DNA from: Planctomycetota bacterium
GTDB lineage: Bacteria; Planctomycetota; PLA2; JAEUHO01
Direction: 5' to 3'
NCBI GenBank assembly: GCA_029213105.1
Contig: JARGNS010000070.1
Coordinates: forward strand, 4,237 to 11,405
Length of the DNA: 7,169 bases
Positions 1 through 6,246 of the stretch are shown here, one piece after another. Below the pieces are notes generated by a model. It saw nothing but the letters and a program-made list of their open reading frames with translations, was not told the origin of the DNA and did no database searches. Each line of letters begins with the position of its first letter. The first letter of the stretch is position 1. A program made the translations under genes and the position numbers.

Positions 1-1244
1 AGCAGGTTGGGCGCCTTCAGGTCCCGGTGGGTCACCTCGGCGTCGTGCATCAGGCGCAGCGTGCGGCCGATGTGCTCGAGCAGGCTGCGGCGCTCCGCCG
101 CGGGCAGGGCCGCGTAGCGGCCGGTGGCGATGAGGTCGTGCAGGTTCGAGGCGTCGATGTACGCGCTGGCCAGCACGCCCGCACCGTGCTCGTCGGTGAC
201 CGCCAGATGGGGGACGGGGGCAGGGATCCCGCGGTTGCGCAGCGCGTAGGCCATGCGGAAGGCGCGCACGGGGCGGGGGAGCCGACCCGGGGCGACGCCG
301 TCGTAGTACTTCAGGACGAGGGGACCCAGGCGCTGGATGCGGCCGTCGGCCTTGAGCGGCTGGGCGTCCTCGGCCTGCGTTTCCAGCCATGACGCGGCGC
401 GGTCGAGCCAGCTCGCATCCGTCGTGTCGCGGTTGCGGATGCCGGTGAGGCCGCTCCCGGTGGCGATGAGTTCGAAGTGCTTGCCCGTACGCGTGGCGCG
501 ACGATCGCGACCCCGTCGGAAGCGCCGCCGCACGAGTCGCAGCTCGGACTCGACGTCGCGCGCGAGCGCGCGGGCCTCGGTGCGGCCGTCGCCGCCATGG
601 ACTTGACGCATGTACGCGATGAGTGCTCGCAGGCATTGGGTGCGGCGTGCACCATCGAGCAGCCCATGGGCGAGGGCGGCGAGCACGCGCGCCCGCTCGC
701 CGTCGCTGATCGGCTTGCCCATGCGGGCACTGCCGAGATCCACGAGCAGGGGCAGCTCGCCGGAGAGCGCGAGGTTGCCCGCGTGCAGGTCCGCGTGGCG
801 CAGGCCCGCGGCATGGGCGAGGGCGAGCAGCACGGCCACGTCCTCGAGGAGCCCGGCGGGCGCCTCGTCCGCGGGCGGCAGCGGCATGAGTCCGTCGACG
901 AAGTGCGTGACCACGACGTCTTCCCCCTCGTCGGCATAGGCCAGCACCTCGGGCACGCGTACGCCGGCTGCCTTGAGTGCGCGCAGGACCTGGCCTTCGC
1001 GCACGCCCTTGCCCCCTCGGACATGCCGGGAGACATGGTCGGCGAGGGTGTCCGGGCGGCTCCACTTGACGATGACGCGCGCATGACCACGCGAGCCCTC
1101 CAGGGGGCCGCGCAACACGACGCGCATGGGACGCGGCGGCGTGACGTGCTCGAAGCCCTCGGGGGCCTGCGGCCAGGCGGTGGCCCCGAGACGCGCGATC
1201 AACGCTTCAAGAGCTCCCTCATGGCCGGTTGCGCACCATCGCAT
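1..1244 (-). CDS. Tandem two-domain LPS kinase-like protein (WaaP/Kdo-kinase/InaA type), 3' end beyond the window
   Basis: Read in the frame whose codons begin at 1244, this is an uninterrupted 414-codon reading frame that runs off the left edge. It carries two protein-kinase-like folds. Domain 1 (about residues 38-215) has a putative ATP lysine K60 (VIVKW), a helix-C-type glutamate E83 (REGQVL), the catalytic loop HADLHAGN at 150-157 and the metal-binding DLG at 169-171. Domain 2 (about 257 onward) has K312 (VLKYY), a region at about 325-345 with the helix pattern of the Kdo/WaaP kinase family, and the catalytic loop HRDLKAPN at 406-413. Its DxG motif would lie outside the window. A very basic linker (about 236-255) joins them. 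The family phosphorylates LPS core heptose or Kdo in the cytoplasm; that role is inferred here from motifs and from the divergent lptFG neighbours. Start: ATG at 1244 is chosen, without a good ribosome binding site. ATG 1292 (overlapping lptF) and ATG 1127 are in-frame alternatives. A serine/threonine-like kinase is the other possibility. Confidence 0.8.
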   Translation of the reverse strand, partial: MRWCATGHEGALEALIARLGATAWPQAPEGFEHVTPPRPMRVVLRGPLEGSRGHARVIVKWSRPDTLADHVSRHVRGGKGVREGQVLRALKAAGVRVPEVLAYADEGEDVVVTHFVDGLMPLPPADEAPAGLLEDVAVLLALAHAAGLRHADLHAGNLALSGELPLLVDLGSARMGKPISDGERARVLAALAHGLLDGARRTQCLRALIAYMRQVHGGDGRTEARALARDVESELRLVRRRFRRGRDRRATRTGKHFELIATGSGLTGIRNRDTTDASWLDRAASWLETQAEDAQPLKADGRIQRLGPLVLKYYDGVAPGRLPRPVRAFRMAYALRNRGIPAPVPHLAVTDEHGAGVLASAYIDASNLHDLIATGRYAALPAAERRSLLEHIGRTLRLMHDAEVTHRDLKAPNL

Positions 1245-1250
1245 GGGCCT

Positions 1251-1260
1251 ACGGTACCGT
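1251..1260. promoter_or_regulatory. Perfect 10-bp palindrome in the divergent gap; possible operator
   Basis: ACGGTACCGT equals its own reverse complement. It sits in the middle of the 37-bp gap between the divergent kinase-like gene and lptF, 21 bp upstream of the lptF ATG. A symmetric site between divergent genes could bind a dimeric regulator or overlap both promoters. A 10-bp palindrome is common by chance over several kb, so only the position makes it notable. No convincing -35/-10 pair was found around it. Confidence 0.25.
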
Positions 1261-1269
1261 GTGCCTCCT

Positions 1270-1275
1270 GGGAGG
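1270..1275 (+). promoter_or_regulatory. Strong Shine-Dalgarno sequence fixing the lptF start
   Basis: GGGAGG lies 6 nt before the ATG at 1282 and decides the start. The open frame extends further upstream, but GTG 1261 and the earlier in-frame start codons have no such site and would read backwards through the kinase-like gene. The preceding bases form an inverted repeat with it (CCTCC-TG-GGAGG, 1264-1275), which could fold into a small hairpin masking the site. Confidence 0.75.
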
Positions 1276-1281
1276 ACCCGG

Positions 1282-2415
1282 ATGCTTCGCATCCAACGCG
1301 CACTACTGATCGAGCTGCTGATCCTGTTCGTGCTCATCACGTTCGTGATCACCTGTTCGGTGTTCCTCGGCGTGAGCCTGCAGCTCATGCGCGATGGGGG
1401 CGGTGCGCTCGGCGGGGCCCTCCTGACGACGATGCTGCCCAAGCTGCTGCCCCTGTCCCTGGCCTATGCAGTGCCCTTCGCCTGGCTGGCGGCCACGGCC
1501 CTGGTGCTGGGGCGCTGGGTAGCCGACCACGAGGTCACGGCCATCCAGAGCTCCGGGGTCCATCTGCGCACGCTCGCCGCCCCGATCCTGGCCGCGGGCG
1601 TGCTGCTCTCGGTGGGGGGGATGTGGTGGAACGGCTGGCGGGTGCCGCAGTCCGACCGGGATCTCGGTGCCACCGTGCGCGAGTTCCTGCCGCGCTTCCT
1701 GGCGTCGCTCAAGGGGGCGGATCGCTCCGTCTCCTTCAGCAGCGGCCGCCTCTCCTGGGACTACTACGACGAGGACGCCGATGAGTTCGTCTCCGTGGAG
1801 ATCGACAAGCGCGGCGGCGACGGTCGTCTGACCGAGAAGGCGTTCATGCAGCGCCTGCGCCTCGCACGTGTGCGCGAGGGCGGCGGCGACCAGGGCCTCG
1901 AGTTGGTCACGCGCGACTCCTACATCATGCGCGTCCTCGATGGGGATCCGAGCGTGGACTACACGGACGAGGCCCCCGTGGCGATGGGGCACGTGGAGAG
2001 CATCGGCGCGAGCACGCTCTTCAACCAGTTCTTCGGCGCGGCGCGCTTCCTCTACCGGCCCCGCAATCTGACCGTGCCCGAGCTGCTCTACGCGGTCGAG
2101 CGCGGCGGCGTGGCGCGCGGCAGCGTGCGTGAGTCGAAGATCGCCCTGCACGGGCGGCTGGCGCTGGGCGCGGCGGCGTTCTTCCTCGGGATCTTCGCGG
2201 TCGGGATGATGCTCGTGGTGCCTCCGACGGGCCGTCGGATTCGCGACTTCATGCTGTGCTTCGGCCCCGCCGTGCTGATCTTCTTCCCGCTGCAGATCGC
2301 GGGACCCGCGATGGCACGCAACCTGCCGATGCCGATCTGGCTGTCCATGTGGGCGCCGAACATCTTGCTCTTCGTCCTTGCGGCGATCCTGCTTGCGAAG
2401 GCGTTCCGCCGATGA
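1282..2415 (+). CDS. lptF: LptF-like permease of the LPS export ABC transporter (YjgP/YjgQ family)
   Basis: The product has 377 residues, the usual size for the family. It should pair with an LptG protein and two LptB ATPases in the inner membrane, drawing LPS from the outer leaflet of that membrane into the periplasmic LptC-LptA bridge. Visible layout: TM1 about 7-32; TM2 54-78; the cytoplasmic coupling segment with EVTAIQSSGV at 84-93, matching the family's E-x-T/V-x-x-x-x-S/A-G pattern; TM3 98-118; a periplasmic domain about 120-285, acidic around 159-174; then TM4 292-312, TM5 322-342 and TM6 352-374. The ATG is set by the GGGAGG just upstream. This is the first gene of a five-gene operon. 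Its stop overlaps the next start (ATGA, 2412-2415), as expected for subunits made in equal amounts. The C-terminal half, with the VVPP motif after TM4, resembles LptF more than LptG; that choice is less certain than the family call. lptA, lptB and lptC are not in the window. Confidence 0.87.
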   Translation: MLRIQRALLIELLILFVLITFVITCSVFLGVSLQLMRDGGGALGGALLTTMLPKLLPLSLAYAVPFAWLAATALVLGRWVADHEVTAIQSSGVHLRTLAAPILAAGVLLSVGGMWWNGWRVPQSDRDLGATVREFLPRFLASLKGADRSVSFSSGRLSWDYYDEDADEFVSVEIDKRGGDGRLTEKAFMQRLRLARVREGGGDQGLELVTRDSYIMRVLDGDPSVDYTDEAPVAMGHVESIGASTLFNQFFGAARFLYRPRNLTVPELLYAVERGGVARGSVRESKIALHGRLALGAAAFFLGIFAVGMMLVVPPTGRRIRDFMLCFGPAVLIFFPLQIAGPAMARNLPMPIWLSMWAPNILLFVLAAILLAKAFRR

Positions 2416-3530
2416 TCTTCCGCCGTCACGATCGCTACATCCTGCGGGCCTTCATCTCGTCGCTGCTCGCGGTGCTGTTCTTCTTCTCCGTGATCATCGT
2501 CGTGCTCGACTCGGCGGAGCGCGTGCGGCGCCTCACACGCTACTGGGGGCGCATCGAGGATGGCGGGCACCATCCGCTGCTCGTGCTGGCGGAGTACTAC
2601 GGCACGCTGCTTCCGTTCCTGTGGGTCAAGCTCATGCCCTTTGGCGTGGCGGCCGCGGCCGCGTTCTGCCTGGCGCGCCTGACCCGCCACAACGAGGTCA
2701 CCAGCCTGTTGACCAGCGGCGTGTCCATGCGCCGGACGGTCTGGCCCATCCTCGGCATGGCGATGCTCGTCGTGGTGGGGATCTTCGCCATGCAGGACGA
2801 GGTCGTGCCCCAGCTCAGCCGGCGCAACCTGCACCTCTGGCGCGTCATCAGCCGCAGCACGCCCGAGCGCATCACGAACGTGCCGCACTTCCACGATCGG
2901 CGCGGCGGGCGTCTCTCCATGGAGTCGTACGACCCGTTCGCCCAGCGCATGCGTGCGGCCATGATCACGTTCTACGATCCCGAGTCCGGGCGTCCGGTGG
3001 ACCAGTACTGGTATCCCGAGCTCACCTGGCAGGCGCAGGACGCCCACTGGACCGCCGAGCGGGGCGGCCGGCGCATCCCGGCCAATCGCCGCGCACCCGG
3101 GCGCGATCGAGAGCGGATCGAAGCCGGGAGCATCGCCCCCCTGGACGGCTCGGCGGCGCTGCTCGAGATCGCGCTGACGGCCCGCATGAGTCCCGGCCTG
3201 TCCCTGGCCCAGGTCGAGGCCCTCGAGCAGGCCAACCCCCAGAATCCGCACTTCACGGTGCTCAAACACGAGATGTACACCCTGCCGCTCGGGGTGCTCG
3301 TCCTGCTGCTGCTCTCGCTGCCCTTCAGCTTCCGGGTGGCCCAGCGCTCCAAGAGCGCCATCCCCGGGATGCTGGGCTCCGGGCTGCTGGGAGGGCTCTA
3401 CTTCGGGGCGCAGTTCCTGGCCGCCAGCATGGCGCGCGCCGGGGATTGGAACCCGGTGGTCCTGACCTGGATGCCCACGGTGATCTTCGGGAGCATCGGG
3501 CTCAGCCTCTTCTTGACCATGGACGGTTGA
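2412..3530 (+). CDS. lptG: LptG-like permease of the LPS export ABC transporter (YjgP/YjgQ family)
   Basis: The 372-residue product is the likely partner of the preceding permease in the LptB2FG complex. The N-terminus (DRYILRAF, 7-14, then a long hydrophobic helix 12-34) resembles LptG. Other segments: TM2 about 66-88; the coupling helix NEVTSLLTSGV at 94-104; TM3 110-128; a periplasmic domain about 130-280 rich in aromatic residues near 198-213; and three C-terminal TM helices, about 290-308, 318-338 and 346-370. The PLGVLVLLLLSLPFSF block (292-307) is typical of the family after the juxtamembrane helix LSLAQVEAL (263-271). The ATG at 2412 is inside the stop of lptF, with only a weak GAAGG 10 nt upstream, so translation is probably coupled. 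The gene ends at TGA 3528-3530. The next gene is in the same frame, directly beyond that single stop. Confidence 0.87.
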   Translation: MIFRRHDRYILRAFISSLLAVLFFFSVIIVVLDSAERVRRLTRYWGRIEDGGHHPLLVLAEYYGTLLPFLWVKLMPFGVAAAAAFCLARLTRHNEVTSLLTSGVSMRRTVWPILGMAMLVVVGIFAMQDEVVPQLSRRNLHLWRVISRSTPERITNVPHFHDRRGGRLSMESYDPFAQRMRAAMITFYDPESGRPVDQYWYPELTWQAQDAHWTAERGGRRIPANRRAPGRDRERIEAGSIAPLDGSAALLEIALTARMSPGLSLAQVEALEQANPQNPHFTVLKHEMYTLPLGVLVLLLLSLPFSFRVAQRSKSAIPGMLGSGLLGGLYFGAQFLAASMARAGDWNPVVLTWMPTVIFGSIGLSLFLTMDG

Positions 3531-3557
3531 TTGGCTCCGGACACCGCCGCACCCACA

Positions 3558-4562
3558 ATGCGCTGCATGCCGCGGGCGACACGCCAGTATCAGGATCTTT
3601 CCCGGCCCATCCGTGCCTTCACGTTCACGGTGGATGCCAAGGAGGAAGGTGTGCGCCTCGATGCCCTGCTGCGCGCGCACTACCCCTGGCACAGCCGGAC
3701 GTTCTACCGACGCAAGGTCGAGCGTGGGGAGGTCTCCGTGAACGAGCGCACGGGCAAGCCCTCGACGAAGGTGCGCACCGGCGACGTCGTGGTGATCCAG
3801 CTGCCGCGCGATCCGACGGCGCCCGATATCGAGGACGGCGACGACCTCGTGATCCTCTACGAGGACGCGGAGGTCCTGGCGGTCGACAAGCCCAGCGGCA
3901 TGGCCGTGCACCCGGTCGGACGAACGCGCCACGGCACGCTCATCAACAAGCTGCATGCCCGCTACCGCGACGCGGATCCCAAGAAGGACGTCGTCCCGCG
4001 GCTCTCCCACCGCCTGGATCGCGACACCAGCGGCGTGGTCCTTGGCGTAAAGAACGCCGAAGTCGATGCGCTCGTGATGCGGATCTTCATCGAGCGGCGC
4101 ATCGAGAAGACGTACTTCGCGCTCGTACAGGGCGTCCCCGCAGAGGACGAGGGCTTCATCGACGCGCCCATGGGCCCCGACCCGGATGCGGATACCGGCA
4201 TGCACCAGGCGGTGTTGCCCGATGGGCAGCCGGCCAAGACGCGCTGGCGCGTGGCCCGGCGCTTTGCGCGCCATGCGTGGCTCGAGCTGGACCTGCTGAC
4301 GGGCCGCACGCATCAGCTGCGCGTGCATCTGGCGCACATCGGCCACCCCATCGTGTGCGATCATCTGTACGGCGACGTGCGGCCCTTGCGCCGTAGCTTC
4401 GCCGGCCAGGACGTGGCCCTGGAAGACGACGACATCCTGCTCGCGCGCCTGGGCCTGCACGCCCAGCGCCTGAAGCTGGAACACCCCATCACGGGCGCGA
4501 CGCTGGTCGTCGAGAGCCCCATTCCCGCCGATATCGGGCGGGCCCTGGAGGCCCTTGCGTGA
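3558..4562 (+). CDS. RluC/RluD-type 23S rRNA pseudouridine synthase with S4 domain
   Basis: The 334-residue enzyme of the RluA family should convert specific uridines to pseudouridine in large-subunit rRNA. An S4 RNA-binding domain spans about 31-85 (GVRLDALLRAHYPWHSR to GDVVVIQLP). The catalytic domain follows: DKPSGMAVHP at 110-119, HRLDRDTSG at 151-159 with the catalytic aspartate D154, EKTYFALVQG at 183-192, and TGRTHQLRVHLAHIGHPI at 248-265. The catalytic residues are intact. An S4 domain excludes the RluA subtype, but RluC and RluD cannot be separated by eye, so no symbol is given. Start: no good ribosome binding site is visible. ATG 3558 is chosen; ATG 3567, or TTG 3531 directly after the lptG stop, are possible in the same frame. 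The basic, variable N-terminus gives no help. The stop overlaps the next start. Confidence 0.9.
   Translation: MRCMPRATRQYQDLSRPIRAFTFTVDAKEEGVRLDALLRAHYPWHSRTFYRRKVERGEVSVNERTGKPSTKVRTGDVVVIQLPRDPTAPDIEDGDDLVILYEDAEVLAVDKPSGMAVHPVGRTRHGTLINKLHARYRDADPKKDVVPRLSHRLDRDTSGVVLGVKNAEVDALVMRIFIERRIEKTYFALVQGVPAEDEGFIDAPMGPDPDADTGMHQAVLPDGQPAKTRWRVARRFARHAWLELDLLTGRTHQLRVHLAHIGHPIVCDHLYGDVRPLRRSFAGQDVALEDDDILLARLGLHAQRLKLEHPITGATLVVESPIPADIGRALEALA
4547..4551 (+). promoter_or_regulatory. Shine-Dalgarno sequence fixing the GTG start of the methyltransferase
   Basis: GGAGG lies 7 nt before GTG 4559, inside the last codons of the pseudouridine synthase gene. It supports the non-ATG start and the 4-nt GTGA overlap. 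This is the best internal ribosome binding site in the operon. Confidence 0.7.
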
Positions 4563-5317
4563 CTCTCAGTACCGCCCAGCGTCAGCGATTGCAGGAGATC
4601 GCCCGCGGCCGATCCCGGGAACCGTTGTTCCTTCTCGAGGGGCCGCGGGCCGTCAAGGACGCCTTCGCCTCCGGCGTCGTGGCCGAACTCTGGCTGCGGG
4701 GGGAGGAGAACAAGCTCACTCACCCCGAGCTGCGTGACCTGGCCTACGACCACGATGTGCCCGTGGGCGAGGGGGGCGCCAAGGACTTCGAGCGGCTCGG
4801 CAAGACCGTCACGCCCCAGGGGGTGCTGGCCCTCGTGCGCGACACCGAGCGTCCGCTCGAGGAGGTCGCCGCCTTGCCCGGCATGTTGCTGTGGCTGGAC
4901 GGGGTCCAGGACCCGGGCAACGTGGGCGCGATCGTGCGCGTGGCGCTCGCGTTCGGTGCGACGGGCCTGCTGATCGGCGAGGGCACGGCGCATCCGCTCG
5001 GTCTCAAGGCCCTGCGTGCCTCGACGGGGCTGGCCCTGCGGGTGCCGTTCGCACGCGGCAGTGCAGAGGCCATCGTCGGGGCCCTCGGTGCGCGGCCCAC
5101 CTGGGTGCTCGAGGCCGGGGGCGATGACGTGTTTGCCTTGGGCGACGTGCCGGACGACCTCGTCTTCGTCGTCGGTGCCGAGGGGCGCGGACCCGGGCCG
5201 GAGGCCGGTGCGGCTGCCAGCCGCGCCATCGGCATCCCGATCGCCCCCGGGGTCGACTCCCTGAACGCCGCCGTGGCCGCGGGCATCGCCTGCGCCGCCC
5301 TCAGGCACGCACGATGA
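4559..5317 (+). CDS. SpoU/TrmH-family RNA 2'-O-ribose methyltransferase
   Basis: The 252-residue SPOUT enzyme should transfer a methyl group from S-adenosylmethionine to a ribose 2'-OH in rRNA or tRNA. An N-terminal substrate-binding region (about 1-98) has the EGPRAVKDAF signature at 27-36. The C-terminal knotted domain carries the three family motifs: motif 1, DGVQDPGNVGAIVRVALAFG at 114-133 (N121, R127); motif 2, VFVVGAEGRG at 202-211 (E208); motif 3, IPIAPGVDSLNAAVAAGIA at 226-244 (S234, N236). The length fits RlmB/TsnR-like members that act on 23S rRNA, but the target nucleotide cannot be read from the sequence. The start is GTG 4559, backed by GGAGG 7 nt upstream. Both ends overlap neighbouring genes by 4 nt (GTGA and ATGA). 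It lies between a pseudouridine synthase and rsgA, which favours an rRNA target. Confidence 0.9.
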   Translation: MTLSTAQRQRLQEIARGRSREPLFLLEGPRAVKDAFASGVVAELWLRGEENKLTHPELRDLAYDHDVPVGEGGAKDFERLGKTVTPQGVLALVRDTERPLEEVAALPGMLLWLDGVQDPGNVGAIVRVALAFGATGLLIGEGTAHPLGLKALRASTGLALRVPFARGSAEAIVGALGARPTWVLEAGGDDVFALGDVPDDLVFVVGAEGRGPGPEAGAAASRAIGIPIAPGVDSLNAAVAAGIACAALRHAR

Positions 5318-6246
5318 GCGAAGAGGAACGCGGAGCCATCGTCGTACGGCTCGATGCCAAGGGGTGCCTCGTGCGCCTGGACGAGCCGATCGAGGGTTTG
5401 CCTGCGGACGGGCACGAACTCTGGTGCGGCGTGCGCGGGCGCATCCACCTGCGCGACCGTCGCAGCCAGAAGTCCCCCGTGGCCGTGGGGGACCGCGTCA
5501 CGGTCATCCACACCCAAGAGGACCGCGGAGCGGTCGTCTCGGTCCATCCGCGCCGCAGCACGCTGTCCAGGCCGTCCAAGCGCCACGGCAAGGTCGAGCA
5601 CGTCATGGCGGCCAACGTCGATCAGGTCGTGATCGTCTCGGCCCTGGACGACCCGCCGTTCAACCCGGCCCTCGTGGATCGCATGCTGGCCGTCGTCGAG
5701 TTCAGCAAGCTCGAGGCGGTGATCGTGGTCAACAAGATGGATCTCGGCGAGGTCGCCTTCGACGAGGCCATGGGCTACCGGACGGTGTTCACCTCGGCCG
5801 TGGACGGACGGGGCCTCGACACCCTGCGGGAGCATCTCACCGGCAAGACGAGCGTGGTGGCGGGGCACAGCGGCGTCGGCAAGTCCTCGCTGCTCAATGC
5901 CGTGCAGTCCGGCCTCGGCCTGGCCGTGGGGCTCGTGAACAAGGTCACGGGCCGGGGTCGCCATACGACGACGGCGGCCGTATGGATCCCGCTTGTCGAC
6001 GGAGGGGCCGTCATCGACACGGCGGGGGTGCGCGAGTTCGGTCTCTTCGGCATCCCGGCGCGGGACCTGCCGTGGCTCTTCCGCGACATCGCCGCCCTGG
6101 CGCCCGAGTGCCGCTACCCGGACTGCAGCCACACCCACGAGCCCGAGTGCATGGTGCAGGAGGCCCTTCTGGAGGGCGACCTCGCGCCGTTTCGCTTCGA
6201 CAGCTACCTCAAGATCCTGGAGTCGTTCGAGGAGCAGGACGGCTAG
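5314..6246 (+). CDS. rsgA: Ribosome small subunit-dependent GTPase RsgA (YjeQ)
   Basis: The 310-residue GTPase binds the nearly mature 30S subunit and releases late assembly factors; ribosomes stimulate its GTP hydrolysis. An N-terminal OB-fold covers about 7-80. The circularly permuted G domain has its motifs in the diagnostic order G4-G5-G1-G2-G3: NKMD at 140-143, SA at 161-162, the P-loop GHSGVGKS at 184-191, GRGRHTTT at 213-220 and DTAG at 235-238. The C-terminal zinc knuckle has the correct spacing: C266, C271, H273, C279. All key residues are present. The stretch between G4 and G5 looks several residues shorter than in most relatives. ATG 5314 overlaps the stop of the methyltransferase, with only a weak AGG upstream, so coupled translation is likely. 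This is the last gene of the operon, and its TAG shares the CTAG with the folC stop. Confidence 0.96.
   Translation: MSEEERGAIVVRLDAKGCLVRLDEPIEGLPADGHELWCGVRGRIHLRDRRSQKSPVAVGDRVTVIHTQEDRGAVVSVHPRRSTLSRPSKRHGKVEHVMAANVDQVVIVSALDDPPFNPALVDRMLAVVEFSKLEAVIVVNKMDLGEVAFDEAMGYRTVFTSAVDGRGLDTLREHLTGKTSVVAGHSGVGKSSLLNAVQSGLGLAVGLVNKVTGRGRHTTTAAVWIPLVDGGAVIDTAGVREFGLFGIPARDLPWLFRDIAALAPECRYPDCSHTHEPECMVQEALLEGDLAPFRFDSYLKILESFEEQDG

Noticed and set aside
311..1090. Minus-strand frame of 259 codons within the kinase-like gene
   Set aside because: The neighbouring frame of the same strand contains both kinase catalytic loops and is open for over 400 codons; this one is Ser/Arg/Pro-rich noise.
1229..1255. 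TTGCGC and TACGGT as a possible sigma-70 promoter for lptF
   Set aside because: The spacing is 15 bp and both boxes match poorly; with this base composition such pairs are not evidence.
477..1784. Open frame of 435 codons on the plus strand, opposite the kinase-like gene and into lptF
   Set aside because: It covers the kinase motifs on the other strand and the lptF start in a wrong frame; the product has no recognisable motif.
3528..3530. TGA as a recoded sense codon joining lptG to the pseudouridine synthase
   Set aside because: LptG is complete at this point, and TGA ends three other genes here at sites overlapping the next start, so it acts as a normal stop.
2378..4396. Open frame of 672 codons on the plus strand, in another frame of lptG and the pseudouridine synthase
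   Set aside because: It overlaps two well-supported genes; the composition is dominated by Ala, Arg and Gly, and no family signature is present.
2088..4484. Open frame of 798 codons on the minus strand, opposite lptG and the pseudouridine synthase
   Set aside because: It lies antisense to two genes with clear family motifs. Its product is low-complexity (rich in His, Arg, Gln, Ala, Gly) with no recognisable domain, as expected from stop-poor GC-rich DNA.
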